A stretch of 64,000 nt of DNA from Aliidiomarina sp047920995 (GTDB taxonomy: Bacteria > Pseudomonadota > Gammaproteobacteria > Enterobacterales > Alteromonadaceae): NCBI RefSeq assembly GCF_047920995.1, contig NZ_JBLRWZ010000007.1:1-64000 (forward strand). Reading direction: 5' to 3'. Shown here piece by piece: positions 24,288 through 33,633 of the stretch. Position numbers and translations under genes: made by a program. The notes under the pieces were generated by a model. The model saw only the letters and a program-made list of their open reading frames with translations, made no database searches and was not told where the DNA came from. Within the stretch, counting starts at the first letter, position 1; each line of letters opens with the position of its first letter.

Positions 24288-25844
24288 ATGAGCGCTGATC
24301 AAAAATCTGCGGACACAAAAAACGGGTTGCTCAACCGTATACTCAATAAAGTAGAAGTTATTGGTAACAAACTGCCCGATCCGGCAGTGTTATTTGCTGC
24401 CTTACTGGTAATTATTTGGGGCCTTAGCTTAATCTTCGCCCAATTTAGTTACAGCGAAATCGATCCACGCTCGGGTGCGCCGGTAGAAGTACAGAACTTA
24501 CTAGCACCTGCAGCCATGGCCTCTTTCTTAGCCAATATGGTAACCACCTTCACCTCATTCGCACCGCTCGGCGTAGTGCTGGTAGCGATGCTAGGTATCG
24601 GTGTAGCTGAACGTAGTGGCTTTATCAATGTAGGTATTAAATTGCTGTTGAACAACACCGCCAAAGTGTTGCTAACACCGATTCTTATCCTCGTTGCTAT
24701 TGTAAGCCACACGGCAGTTGATGCGGGTTACGTATTGGTTATTCCGCTCGGTGGTATTATTTTCTATGCTGCTGGCAGGCATCCATTGGCCGGTATTGCC
24801 GCAGCGTTTGCGGGTGTATCGGGCGGCTTTAGTGCCAACTTTGTGCCAAGCGCCATTGATCCAATGCTGCAAGGGATTACCCAAGAAGCGGCGCAGTTGC
24901 TAGACCCAAGCGTAATGCTTAACCCATTAAACAACTGGTATTTCACCGCTGCTTCATCAATTGTTGTAGTGCTAGTGGGTTGGTACCTTACCGATAAAGT
25001 GATTGAGCCTCGCTTAAAAGATGTTGTGGTAGATGGCGATCCGAATGAAATTCCAACAATCGAAGAAGTAACCCCACGTGATCGCAAAGCATTTAATGCT
25101 GGCGGCCTTACCATGTTGTTAGGTGTGGTATTACTGGCGGCGGCGGTATGGCCAGAAACTTCAGCTATGCGCTCACCGGAAGGTGAAATTGCAGCCTTTG
25201 ATGCCCCGTTAATGCAATCTATTGTACCGATTATCTTCTTGCTATTTTGGGTTCCCGGCATTGTGCATGGTTTCATAGCCGGTACCTTTAAAGAATCGAA
25301 AGATGTAATCGTTGCCATGTCGAAAACCATGGAAACCATGGCCTATTACTTGGTAATGGCGTTTTTCTGTGCGTTGTTCATTAAAGCCTTCGGTGATTCA
25401 AATCTTGGTATTTTGATCGCAATGAAAGGTGCGAACTTCCTGCAAGCGTTGGCTGTTCCTGGCTCGGTAACCCTCGTAGGTATTGTGGCATTGGTGGCAA
25501 TTATTAACCTATTCGTAGGCTCTGCAAGCGCCAAGTGGCTATTGATTTCACCGATCTTCGTACCCATGCTCATGCAACTTGGCATCTCGCCAGATTTAAC
25601 CCAGGCGGCTTACCGTGTAGGTGATTCGGTTTCCAACATTGTTACACCACTCTTACCATACTTCCCACTGGTAGTAGTGTATTGCCAACGCTATGTGAAA
25701 GGCACAGGTATTGGTACCTTGGTATCCATGATGCTGCCATTCAGCATTGCGCTCGGTATTATCTGGACCGCATTCCTATTATTGTACTGGGCAATTGGTA
25801 TCCCATTAGGTGTGCAAGCGAACTACGTATACCCAGCATTATAA
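24288..25844 (+). CDS. AbgT-family transporter
   Basis: This 518-residue polytopic inner-membrane protein has roughly 12-13 hydrophobic segments. Family hallmarks include NKLPDPAVLFAALLVIIW at the N-terminus, AVDAGYVLVIPLGG and GSASAKWLLISPIFVPML near 405-425, and LLPYFPLVV. E. coli AbgT imports p-aminobenzoyl-glutamate; other members (MtrF, YdaH) export sulfonamides. Which direction applies here is unknown. The nearby argE-type amidohydrolase is a separate gene beyond a terminator, so a functional link is only a possibility. Confidence 0.92.
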   Translation: MSADQKSADTKNGLLNRILNKVEVIGNKLPDPAVLFAALLVIIWGLSLIFAQFSYSEIDPRSGAPVEVQNLLAPAAMASFLANMVTTFTSFAPLGVVLVAMLGIGVAERSGFINVGIKLLLNNTAKVLLTPILILVAIVSHTAVDAGYVLVIPLGGIIFYAAGRHPLAGIAAAFAGVSGGFSANFVPSAIDPMLQGITQEAAQLLDPSVMLNPLNNWYFTAASSIVVVLVGWYLTDKVIEPRLKDVVVDGDPNEIPTIEEVTPRDRKAFNAGGLTMLLGVVLLAAAVWPETSAMRSPEGEIAAFDAPLMQSIVPIIFLLFWVPGIVHGFIAGTFKESKDVIVAMSKTMETMAYYLVMAFFCALFIKAFGDSNLGILIAMKGANFLQALAVPGSVTLVGIVALVAIINLFVGSASAKWLLISPIFVPMLMQLGISPDLTQAAYRVGDSVSNIVTPLLPYFPLVVVYCQRYVKGTGIGTLVSMMLPFSIALGIIWTAFLLLYWAIGIPLGVQANYVYPAL

Positions 25845-25867
25845 GTAATACTTAGTTAGCAAAAAAT

Positions 25868-25899
25868 AAGCTGGGCTCCGCAAGGTGCCCAGCTTTTTT
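25868..25899 (+). terminator. Terminator after the AbgT-family gene
   Basis: AAGCTGGGC (25868-25876) pairs with GCCCAGCTT (25887-25895) around a 10-nt loop, and the T-run continues to 25899. It isolates the transporter from argE. Confidence 0.95.
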
Positions 25900-25996
25900 G
25901 TACTAAAAAGCATGCTAAGATGCACTAATTCTTGGCAATCTGCGTAACCATAGCCAAAGCGATTGTAAGCCCCCTATTTTAGTGAACGAGGTATTT

Positions 25997-27178
25997 ATGT
26001 CTGCACCCACCTTGCCATCTTTTCTCAATATGTATCGTGAGCTAATCGCGGCACCTTCAGTTTCTTGCCTTGAGCCACAATGGGATATTAGCAATCGCCA
26101 AGTAATCGAATTATTGGGATTATGGTTATCAAGCCTAGGTTTTAAAGTAGAAATTCAAGAACTAGAGCGGCAACAAGGTAAATTTAACCTCTTGGCGAGT
26201 ATTGGCCCAGAGCCCGAGCAGGTTGCAGGACAAGCGCAAGCCAGTGGCCTATTATTGGCTGGCCACACCGATACCGTGCCGTGGGATGAAGGCCGCTGGA
26301 CTCGTAATCCATTCACCCTTACTGAAGCAGACAATCGCTTATACGGCCTAGGTAGTGCGGATATGAAAGGTTTTTTCGCCTTTGTTATCGAGGCGATTCG
26401 CGATCTTGATTTTAGCAAAATGAAAAAGCCCCTGCGTATTTTAGCTACCGCTGATGAAGAAACCAGTATGGCCGGCGCGCGTGAATTACACCGGTTCCCA
26501 AATTTAAAGCCCGAGTTTGCCGTAATTGGTGAGCCTACCAATATGGTTCCTGTGCGCATGCACAAAGGCCACACCACCGATTGTGTGCGAATTACTGGCC
26601 GCTCGGGGCATAGTTCCAACCCAGCAATGGGGCTCAATGCGATCAGTGTAATGCATGAAACCCTTGGCTATTTGAAGCAGCTGGAGCAAGATCTGCAAAA
26701 CAAGTTTCACCAACCTGCATTTGCAGTGCCCTACCCAACCTTAAATTTCGGCCATATTCATGGTGGCGATGCCGCCAACCGTATTTGTGCATGCTGCGAG
26801 TTACACATGGATATGCGGCCACTGCCTGGTATGCGCATTGAAACCCTGCATGAAATGTTAGCTGCACATTTAGCACCCATTCATCAGTTGTATCCTGGTG
26901 CGTTAGAAATTCATGCCATGCATGAACCCATCCCGGGTTACGAATGCCCGGCCGATGCTGCGTTAGTGAAAATGGCTGAAGAAATCAGCGGCAATACAGC
27001 AGAGCCTGCAAACTATTGTACAGAAGCGCCATTTGTAGATGCCCTTGGCTGCGAAACGATCGTAATGGGCCCCGGATCTATTCGCCAAGCCCATCAGCCC
27101 GATGAATTTATTACCTTGGCGGAAGTTACGCCAGCGCAACAACAAATTCGCCAGCTCGTTAATAAAATCTGTTTCTAA
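25997..27178 (+). CDS. argE: Acetylornithine deacetylase (M20 family)
   Basis: This 393-residue M20 metallopeptidase-fold enzyme hydrolyses N-acetylornithine to ornithine and acetate in arginine synthesis. Metal-binding residues are seen in LLAGHTDTVPW, LYGLGSADMKGF, ADEETSMAGA and IGEPTNM, with a C-terminal GPGSIRQAHQPDE bearing the last His. The dimerisation insert sits between. The start at 25997 has GAGG 5 nt upstream; an in-frame GTG at 25982 is less likely. It is not clustered with other arg genes, as in some Alteromonadales, and rnhB follows 16 bp later, suggesting co-transcription. Confidence 0.9.
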   Translation: MSAPTLPSFLNMYRELIAAPSVSCLEPQWDISNRQVIELLGLWLSSLGFKVEIQELERQQGKFNLLASIGPEPEQVAGQAQASGLLLAGHTDTVPWDEGRWTRNPFTLTEADNRLYGLGSADMKGFFAFVIEAIRDLDFSKMKKPLRILATADEETSMAGARELHRFPNLKPEFAVIGEPTNMVPVRMHKGHTTDCVRITGRSGHSSNPAMGLNAISVMHETLGYLKQLEQDLQNKFHQPAFAVPYPTLNFGHIHGGDAANRICACCELHMDMRPLPGMRIETLHEMLAAHLAPIHQLYPGALEIHAMHEPIPGYECPADAALVKMAEEISGNTAEPANYCTEAPFVDALGCETIVMGPGSIRQAHQPDEFITLAEVTPAQQQIRQLVNKICF

Positions 27179-27194
27179 TAAGGCTAAAGGCTGT

Positions 27195-27788
27195 ATGCAC
27201 AGTACAATTTATATTTGCGGCGCCGATGAGGCTGGCCGCGGCCCGATTGCTGGCCCAGTGGTTGCGGCGGCAGTAATTCTTGATCCGAACAACCCAATTA
27301 CTGGCATTACCGATTCTAAGAAAATTAGCGAGAAAAAACGCAACGCGTTAAGTATCGAAATCAAAGAAAAAGCGCTGGCTTGGGCTATTGCCCAATGTGA
27401 TGTTGCAGAAATTGATGAACTGAATATTTTGCATGCCTCAATGCTGGCCATGAAACGCGCTATTGAAGCACTGCCAGTAGCTGCTGAGCAGGCCCTAATT
27501 GATGGCAATCGGGTACCGAAATTAAGTATTCCTGCCGAAGCTATTATTAAGGGGGATTTGAAAGAAGCCTGTATTGGCGCGGCATCGATATTAGCTAAAG
27601 TTGAGCGAGATCGGCAAATGTTGGAATGGCATGAACGCTATCCTCATTATAACTTCGCTAAACATAAAGCATATGGCACTGTAGAGCATTTAGCAGCGCT
27701 GAAAGAACACGGACCAAGCCCTATTCATCGGCGCAGCTTTAAGCCTGTACGCGACGTTTTAGAAGCGCATGCGGCGCAAAAGCCCTAG
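27195..27788 (+). CDS. rnhB: Ribonuclease HII
   Basis: This 197-residue enzyme removes ribonucleotides from DNA-RNA hybrids in the cytoplasm. The catalytic acidic residues are in GADEAGRGPIAGPV at the N-terminus, ALIDGN in the middle and the C-terminal SILAKVERDR block. Homology starts at MHSTIYICGADEAG, so ATG at 27195 (after AAGG) is chosen over upstream in-frame ATGs inside argE. In many gammaproteobacteria rnhB sits between lpxB and dnaE; here it follows argE, about 16 kb from dnaE. Confidence 0.96.
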   Translation: MHSTIYICGADEAGRGPIAGPVVAAAVILDPNNPITGITDSKKISEKKRNALSIEIKEKALAWAIAQCDVAEIDELNILHASMLAMKRAIEALPVAAEQALIDGNRVPKLSIPAEAIIKGDLKEACIGAASILAKVERDRQMLEWHERYPHYNFAKHKAYGTVEHLAALKEHGPSPIHRRSFKPVRDVLEAHAAQKP

Positions 27789-27856
27789 GCCCTTGAGCTT
27801 AAGCTAACAACAGCCCTAGGCTTTATATTCCGTAACGCAACTCGTAACACACAATA

Positions 27857-27887
27857 ACAAAGGCTCCGCAGTAAGCGGAGCCTTTGT
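27857..27887. terminator. Strong bidirectional terminator, rnhB / bkd operon
   Basis: A perfect 13-bp stem, ACAAAGGCTCCGC (27857-27869) with GCGGAGCCTTTGT (27875-27887), has a 5-nt loop. U-rich sequence lies on both sides, serving the convergent rnhB and E2 genes. Confidence 0.92.
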
Positions 27888-27936
27888 ATTTCTACCCTTT
27901 GCAGAACACAATAGCGCGCTAACTTAACGCGCTAAT

Positions 27937-29544
27937 TTAACGCATGACCGTTAGCATTTGCATTGGATCTTCCAAGAATTGCTGCCAGCGTTTATTGAAG
28001 TTAGCAATGGTAGCACCATCAATAATGCGATGATCGCCACTCCAACTCGCCACCATCATATCGCGGCCCACAACACTGCCATCGGCAGCAAAGCGCGGTA
28101 AGGTTTGCACTTTACCTAAAGCCACAATAGCCGCTTCCGGCTTATTAATGATTGGCGTAGTTACCGTACCGCCCACAACACCGATATTCGAAATCGTGAT
28201 CGTGCCACCTTTCATATCGGCTTGCGCTACTTTGCCTTCGCGGGCTGCCGCGGTTAAGCGATTTACTTCTTCCGCTACTTCGAGCAGCGATTTGTTCTGC
28301 ACCTGCTTAATGTTCGGCACCATCAAACCAACTTTAGTGGCTACTGCCATACCAATGTTGTGATCATCAAAATAGGTGATTTCCGTAGCATCGTCATTTA
28401 ACTGCGCATTCATAATCGGGAATTCGCTTAACGCTAAGCTCATTGCTTTAATAAAGAATGGCATTAAGGTTAACCGCACACCCTGCTCTGCGTACTGCGC
28501 CTTCAATTTTGCATGCATAATGCGTAAATCAGTTAAATCGAACTCTTCAGCATAGGTGAAATGCGGAATAGTACGCACCGATTCAGCCATTTGTCGCGCC
28601 ATTGCTGCGCGTACACCGCGTACCGGTTCAGTGCGTGTGCCGCCAGCAACTGGTGCTTTGCTTGCTTGCGGTGCGCTTGCAGCACTGCTGCTAGTGGCAC
28701 TAACGCTTGCAGAGTTATCTAAATCTTCTTTGAGAATGCGGCCTTTTTTACCAGTACCCTGCACTTGCGTAAGATCGATATTCGCTTCACGAGCACGGCG
28801 GCGTACCGCTGGGCTAGCTAATACTTTACCTTCTGCCGCTGGCTGAGGTGCTGCAAATTCACCACCCGCTGGGCGTGCTGTAGAAGCCACCGCCGGCGCA
28901 CTTGCAGAACTCGAAGCAGCCGAATTTGCAGATGGCACTTCTGCAGTAGCTGAATCATCAGCAACAGAACCGGCTTCCACAATGGCAAACAAAGGCTCGC
29001 CTACTTTGGCAATCTCACCTTTGGCATAATATAATTTACCCACGGTACCATCTGATTTAGCTGGGATTTCCACCACAGCTTTATCGGTCATTACCTCTAC
29101 AACAACCTGATCTTCCGCAATGGCATCACCTTCTTGAACTAACCATTCAACAATTTCACACTCTACGATGCCTTCACCAATATCTGGCAAAATGAAATCG
29201 GTAGCGGCGCCATTACTTGCAGAAGTTGTGCGTATTTCTTCTGGTTTTGAATCCGCCGGTGCCGCAGGCTGTGGTTCGCTTTCTGCAGTTGCTGGTGGGT
29301 TACCACCCTCTGCATCAATCGCAAACAATGGCTCGCCTACTTTGGCGATATCGCCCTTGGCATAATAAAGTTTGGTTACTGTACCATCAAATTTAGCAGG
29401 GATTTCTACCACTGCTTTATCGGTCATTACTTCTACAACAACCTGATCTTCTTGTACTGAATCGCCTTCTTTAACCTGCCATTCAACGATTTCACACTCT
29501 ACGATACCTTCACCGATATCTGGCAAAATGAAATCCGTGCTCAT
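27937..29544 (-). CDS. bkdB: Branched-chain 2-oxoacid dehydrogenase E2 (lipoamide acyltransferase)
   Basis: This 535-residue E2 core subunit transfers the acyl group from E1 to CoA. It has two lipoyl domains with lipoylated Lys43 and Lys155, each in EVMTDKAVVEIPAK. Ala/Ser/Pro-rich linkers surround a peripheral subunit-binding domain (about 242-278, SPAVRRRAREANIDL). The catalytic acyltransferase domain ends in SGDHRIIDGA, with its active-site His. The two lipoyl domains are nearly identical in protein and clearly similar in DNA, 336 bp apart. Last gene of the E1 alpha-E1 beta-E2 operon; AGAGGA precedes its ATG. No E3 gene is nearby, so the housekeeping lipoamide dehydrogenase is presumably shared. 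Confidence 0.94.
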   Translation of the reverse strand: MSTDFILPDIGEGIVECEIVEWQVKEGDSVQEDQVVVEVMTDKAVVEIPAKFDGTVTKLYYAKGDIAKVGEPLFAIDAEGGNPPATAESEPQPAAPADSKPEEIRTTSASNGAATDFILPDIGEGIVECEIVEWLVQEGDAIAEDQVVVEVMTDKAVVEIPAKSDGTVGKLYYAKGEIAKVGEPLFAIVEAGSVADDSATAEVPSANSAASSSASAPAVASTARPAGGEFAAPQPAAEGKVLASPAVRRRAREANIDLTQVQGTGKKGRILKEDLDNSASVSATSSSAASAPQASKAPVAGGTRTEPVRGVRAAMARQMAESVRTIPHFTYAEEFDLTDLRIMHAKLKAQYAEQGVRLTLMPFFIKAMSLALSEFPIMNAQLNDDATEITYFDDHNIGMAVATKVGLMVPNIKQVQNKSLLEVAEEVNRLTAAAREGKVAQADMKGGTITISNIGVVGGTVTTPIINKPEAAIVALGKVQTLPRFAADGSVVGRDMMVASWSGDHRIIDGATIANFNKRWQQFLEDPMQMLTVMR

Positions 29545-29555
29545 GCGAGTTCCTC

Positions 29556-30533
29556 TTAGTAATTCAGTGAACGCTTAATCGCTTCGTATGTTTTCAGATG
29601 ATCTGAAAAATACTCTTTTTCATGCGCTAGCGGATACGGTGTATCAATACCCGATGCGCGCATTACTGGCGATTCAAGATATAAAAAGCATTGTTCTTGA
29701 ATGGTGGCGGCAACTTCACTACCAAATGCCATGGTATGCGGCGCTTCTTGGCTTACTACCACACGCCCAGTTTTCATAACTGATTTCGCTACCGTTTCTA
29801 CATCCCAAGGTAAAATGCTGCGTAAATCCACAATTTCAACGCTTACACCATCTTTCTTGGCAAGTTCAGCAGCCCGCTCAATTACTTCAACTTGTGCACC
29901 CCAGCCCACTACCGTTACATCAGTACCTTCTTGCACTACTTCGGCTTTGCCCAGTGGCAAGGTGTATTCTTCTTCCGGAACTTCACCTACCGCTGCGCGA
30001 TATAAGCGCTTCGGTTCCATAAAAATTACTGGGTTTGGATCAAAAATGGCGCTCAGCAGTAATCCTTTTGCTTGATACGGATTACGCGGCATTACAATTT
30101 TTAAGCCTGGTGTATGGGCAAAATAAGCTTCTGGTGATTGCGAATGATAATGGCCGCCATGAATACCGCCGCCGTATGGCGTACGAATGGTTAAACCACC
30201 AACATTAAATTCATTACCTGAACGATAGCGGAACTTCGCCGTTTCATTCACAATTTGATCAAAGGCTGGAAAAATATAATCGCCAAACTGGATTTCTGCC
30301 ACCGGAAAGCTACCTTGGGCAGCTAAACCATTCGCGAAACCGATAATACCTTGCTCAACCAGCGGAGTATTGAAACAACGATTGCGGCCATATTTTTCTT
30401 GTAAACCACTGGTAGCGCGGAAAACGCCACCAAAATGGCCCACATCTTCACCAAATACAGATACTTTATCGTTCTTCGCCATGGCCACATCAAGGGCACT
30501 ATTGATGGCTTGGAGTAAATTCATCTTTGCCAT
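29556..30533 (-). CDS. bkdA2: Branched-chain 2-oxoacid dehydrogenase E1 beta
   Basis: This 325-residue thiamine-diphosphate enzyme subunit pairs with E1 alpha to decarboxylate branched-chain 2-oxoacids (from Leu, Ile and Val) and acylate E2. It has the transketolase pyrimidine-binding fold, with the conserved VFGEDVGHFGGVFRAT near 26-41, EIQFGDYIFPAFDQI and the C-terminal TPYPLAHE. It starts in a 1-bp overlap with the E1 alpha stop (TAATG), showing tight coupling, and lies 11 bp before E2. Confidence 0.95.
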   Translation of the reverse strand: MAKMNLLQAINSALDVAMAKNDKVSVFGEDVGHFGGVFRATSGLQEKYGRNRCFNTPLVEQGIIGFANGLAAQGSFPVAEIQFGDYIFPAFDQIVNETAKFRYRSGNEFNVGGLTIRTPYGGGIHGGHYHSQSPEAYFAHTPGLKIVMPRNPYQAKGLLLSAIFDPNPVIFMEPKRLYRAAVGEVPEEEYTLPLGKAEVVQEGTDVTVVGWGAQVEVIERAAELAKKDGVSVEIVDLRSILPWDVETVAKSVMKTGRVVVSQEAPHTMAFGSEVAATIQEQCFLYLESPVMRASGIDTPYPLAHEKEYFSDHLKTYEAIKRSLNY

Positions 30534-31726
30534 TATTTCACGCCCCCTGAAGTGTTTGGATAGGCATCTGGGTATTTTGCGATATGCTGTTTCAGCTCCG
30601 CGAGTTGCGCTTTCAGCGCATCGGTTGGCTCTGCATATACATCGTTAATAATTTCATCAATATGCGGCACTGGAACTTTCTCCGCTTCTTTTAACGCGGC
30701 TAGCACCGTTTCTTTATGCTGTTGTTGCTGCTTATCGGCTTCTTCATCAGTTATCCAGCCTTGCGCTACCAACCACTTACGGAAACGAATCATAGGCTCA
30801 CGAATACGGCGCTCCTCTTCTTCTTCCCGCGAACGATAGCCAGTGGGATCATCAGAAGTTGAGTGCCCAGCCATACGATACGACATGGCTTCAATCAATA
30901 CGGGCTCATTTTCTTCCACAGCTAAGCGGCGTGCTTCTTGGGTTGCTTTGTATACGGCAAAAATATCGTTGCCATCTACGCGAATTGCTTTCATACCATA
31001 GCCTACGGCACGCGGCGCAATACCATCGCCCGCAAACTGTTCGGCAGCTGGAGTAGAAATTGCGTAACCATTATTACGGCAAAAAAAGATAACGGGAACT
31101 TTCAGTACCGCAGCCATATTCATACCGGCATGGAAATCACCTTCTGAAGCGGCACCTTCACCGAAATAACATAGGGTGCAGGTTTTATCTCCACTCTGCT
31201 TTTGGCCATATGCATAGCCAGCAGCTTGCGGAATCTGCGTTCCTAGTGGTGAAGAAATGGTCATGAAGTTTAATGCAGCAGAGCCGTAATGCACTGGCAT
31301 TTGCCGGCCCTTACCCAAATCTTTGGCGTTCGAGAACAGCTGGTTCATAAACTGTTCAATCGTGAAACCGCGAAACGCAAGTGAACCTTGCTCGCGATAC
31401 TGGCCCATAATCATATCTGCAAACTCAAGCGCGGCAGCGGAACCTATTGCTGCAGATTCTTCACCCAATGAAGATAAGTAAAAACTAATACGGCCTTGGC
31501 GCTGCGCTGCGATCATGCGCTCATCTAGCACACGAATAAACTGCATGGTGCTAAACATTTTTAAAGCGAGCTCTTTATCGATCTCAGGCAGCTCTGCGCC
31601 CTTGTGCACGGTGCCATCTTCTTTTAGCAACTGATACATCGGAATGTTCAGTGCATTGCCGCTAATTACCTGCAGATCGGTTACCACTGCGGTTTTTTGC
31701 GGGTCTTTTGCCATTTGCTTAGCCAT
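30533..31726 (-). CDS. bkdA1: Branched-chain 2-oxoacid dehydrogenase E1 alpha
   Basis: This 397-residue thiamine-diphosphate-binding subunit binds ThDP and Mg at YFGEGAASEGDFHAGMN with NNGYAIST. The segment YRMAGHSTSDDPTGYR corresponds to the phosphorylation loop of the branched-chain type and separates it from pyruvate dehydrogenase E1 alpha. It works in the cytosolic complex that turns branched-chain 2-oxoacids into acyl-CoAs for energy or branched fatty acids. First gene of the three-gene operon, 90 bp downstream of astE on the same strand. ATG at 31726 follows a GAGAGAG tract. Confidence 0.95.
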   Translation of the reverse strand: MAKQMAKDPQKTAVVTDLQVISGNALNIPMYQLLKEDGTVHKGAELPEIDKELALKMFSTMQFIRVLDERMIAAQRQGRISFYLSSLGEESAAIGSAAALEFADMIMGQYREQGSLAFRGFTIEQFMNQLFSNAKDLGKGRQMPVHYGSAALNFMTISSPLGTQIPQAAGYAYGQKQSGDKTCTLCYFGEGAASEGDFHAGMNMAAVLKVPVIFFCRNNGYAISTPAAEQFAGDGIAPRAVGYGMKAIRVDGNDIFAVYKATQEARRLAVEENEPVLIEAMSYRMAGHSTSDDPTGYRSREEEEERRIREPMIRFRKWLVAQGWITDEEADKQQQQHKETVLAALKEAEKVPVPHIDEIINDVYAEPTDALKAQLAELKQHIAKYPDAYPNTSGGVK

Positions 31727-31816
31727 AGCGCTCTCTCTATGATGTTATAACTTTGTGGCGAACTTTACCTTTACGTTAACTGCGTTGCAAACTTTGTTGC
31801 TACAGTTTACTACAAA

Positions 31817-32869
31817 TTACTGTTCATTCATGCGTACAGCGGAAATTTCGATGGGCGTAACGGTAAGCAGGGCGCGTTGCCCGATAGCAACGTTCGCATT
31901 AGGAAAGATAACCGCTTCGCCATCCACTTCAGCACGGATCTGGGTATCACCATCTTCAGCCAATACATCACCCTTCCGAAAAGCAGTGAAATTGGCCAGA
32001 TCAGCGGAGAAATTCAACCGAAAATCAGCTTGGGTACGGTTAATGCTGCGGAGTACTTTATAGATAGTAATCGCTAATTCATTCGGGTTACCGCTTTGCT
32101 CATAGCTGCTGTAACCCTCGGTAAGTAGGTGCTGTAACTGCTGTTTGGTTTTGGCAAACTTCTGCATATCGTTTTCACCAAATGGCCGAACTTTGCCCAG
32201 TTCAAGAGTAAAAGCATCAGCAGCAAACTCATTTACAGAAAAATAGGAAAATGTAGTGGTAGGGCCATCATGCAGCAGCACTACAGGTACATCTAAAGCT
32301 GCTAATAATTGCAACTGGCGCTTGGAATAAGGCTTGCCATTCTGATACGGATACACGGCAAATTTTTCATGCTTGGAATCACGGATTGCCGTGTGCATAT
32401 CGTAATGCATGCGCTGGCGGCCTCTGCCACCTTCGTTATAGAAGCGCCGCACATAGCCTTCAATTGCTTTGGCGCGTTCGCGCTCTTTGTTCTGCACCTC
32501 ACCTTTACTATGAGCGCCACTAAACAACCGGTTCATGTTCTCTTCTACAAATCGCTCACCTATGTTGATAGCGGCAGGATTGGCAATTAAAAACAGTACA
32601 CGAGTTTTCAATTGCAGCGCACCGCAACGAATGGCCTCAATTAAGCTATCACATATCTCAATGGGAGCGGTTTCATCACCATGTACTGCACTTGATAACA
32701 CTAAATCGAAGGGTGATGCTTCCTGTGCAGGAGTAAAACAAACAACACCGCTATCCCAAATTTCCATGCGGGTGCCATTAGCAAGGGTTTGTTGTACATC
32801 GATTGCGGTTCCCCATTCATGCTGTAGGGTGAACTGTAGAAAATTCTGCTCGGTAAACTGAGTAATCAC
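31817..32869 (-). CDS. astE: Succinylglutamate desuccinylase
   Basis: This 350-residue zinc carboxypeptidase-fold (AspA/AstE) enzyme is the last step of the arginine succinyltransferase pathway, splitting N-succinylglutamate to succinate and glutamate. Zinc ligands are in SAVHGDETAPIEI and in MHYDMHTAIRDS; the catalytic Glu region is FTLELGKVRPFGEND. It starts at GTG, with GGAG 5 nt upstream. The rest of the ast genes are not in the window. It lies directly upstream of the branched-chain dehydrogenase operon and may belong to the same amino-acid catabolic transcript. Confidence 0.92.
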   Translation of the reverse strand: MITQFTEQNFLQFTLQHEWGTAIDVQQTLANGTRMEIWDSGVVCFTPAQEASPFDLVLSSAVHGDETAPIEICDSLIEAIRCGALQLKTRVLFLIANPAAINIGERFVEENMNRLFSGAHSKGEVQNKERERAKAIEGYVRRFYNEGGRGRQRMHYDMHTAIRDSKHEKFAVYPYQNGKPYSKRQLQLLAALDVPVVLLHDGPTTTFSYFSVNEFAADAFTLELGKVRPFGENDMQKFAKTKQQLQHLLTEGYSSYEQSGNPNELAITIYKVLRSINRTQADFRLNFSADLANFTAFRKGDVLAEDGDTQIRAEVDGEAVIFPNANVAIGQRALLTVTPIEISAVRMNEQ

Positions 32870-32887
32870 AAAAACTCCAAGTTGCTT

Positions 32888-33616
32888 TTAAAGATCGCCT
32901 TTCTGCTTCGGCCCAGGCTGGTAATTCTGCGTAGCTAATAGCGCACGGAGCACATGCGAACGATATTCACGGCGATACAATACAGCAACCACAATAATAC
33001 TAGCGGCAATTAATAACCAAGGGCTTACAAACCAAGATAAATAGGCTAATACAAAATAATAGGCGCGTAAGCCATAATTATATTCGTGGCCGGCTTGATC
33101 AAGAACTTTAGCCGCATGCAACGAAAAAGCAACTCGTTCTTCTTGTGTTACGGTAGCGCGCGATACCGATGGCGCCATACCCAATAAAATCGACACAAAG
33201 CCAAACTGGCGCACCGCCCAAGTGAATTTGAAAAATGCATACACCATAATACCAGCGATACCGGAAAGCTTGAGCAGCACTAAGCCATGGCTTTGCTCCA
33301 CGGTAAACGGAATTTCCTCGAGCACACGCACAAAGGCATCATTCGATGCCACTACCGTAAGCACACCGGCAAGCACAAAAATCGTTGAGGATGCAAAGAA
33401 GGTAACGGTTCGTTCCACATTCCCCACCAACGCGGCATCGGCAATATGATTATCTTTGCGCACTACAGCATCCATCCACTCTACGCGCAAAGTGCAAAGA
33501 ATACTGGAAAGTGAATGATGGGTTTTAGCCCGTTTACGGGCAAAGATAGCGTAGCCTACCCAAATGCTCACAAACCAACAAAAGGCAACAATATCCAATA
33601 ATGGAATTGAGAGCAT
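32888..33616 (-). CDS. DUF599 family membrane protein
   Basis: This 242-residue inner-membrane protein has about four hydrophobic helices (near 5-25, 72-92, 115-135 and 193-213). DUF599 members share the ARKRAKTHHSLSSILCTLRVEWM block after the first helix and an RAYYFVLAYLSWFVSPWL stretch near the end, both seen here. Function unknown. ATG at 33616 has AGGAG 8 nt upstream. It sits 17 bp after the RND pump gene on the same strand, so it may be the distal gene of that operon. Confidence 0.9.
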   Translation of the reverse strand: MLSIPLLDIVAFCWFVSIWVGYAIFARKRAKTHHSLSSILCTLRVEWMDAVVRKDNHIADAALVGNVERTVTFFASSTIFVLAGVLTVVASNDAFVRVLEEIPFTVEQSHGLVLLKLSGIAGIMVYAFFKFTWAVRQFGFVSILLGMAPSVSRATVTQEERVAFSLHAAKVLDQAGHEYNYGLRAYYFVLAYLSWFVSPWLLIAASIIVVAVLYRREYRSHVLRALLATQNYQPGPKQKGDL

Positions 33617-33633
33617 TGGGTATTCTCCTAATA

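Noticed and set aside
24764..25339. 191-residue minus-strand frame opposite the AbgT-family gene
   Set aside because: Antisense to a clear transporter gene; composition is that of a reversed membrane protein.
27780..27824. Two AGCCCTAGGC words after rnhB considered as a terminator
   Set aside because: They are mainly a direct repeat; as a hairpin they give mismatches in the middle. The 13-bp stem at 27857-27887 is the real terminator.
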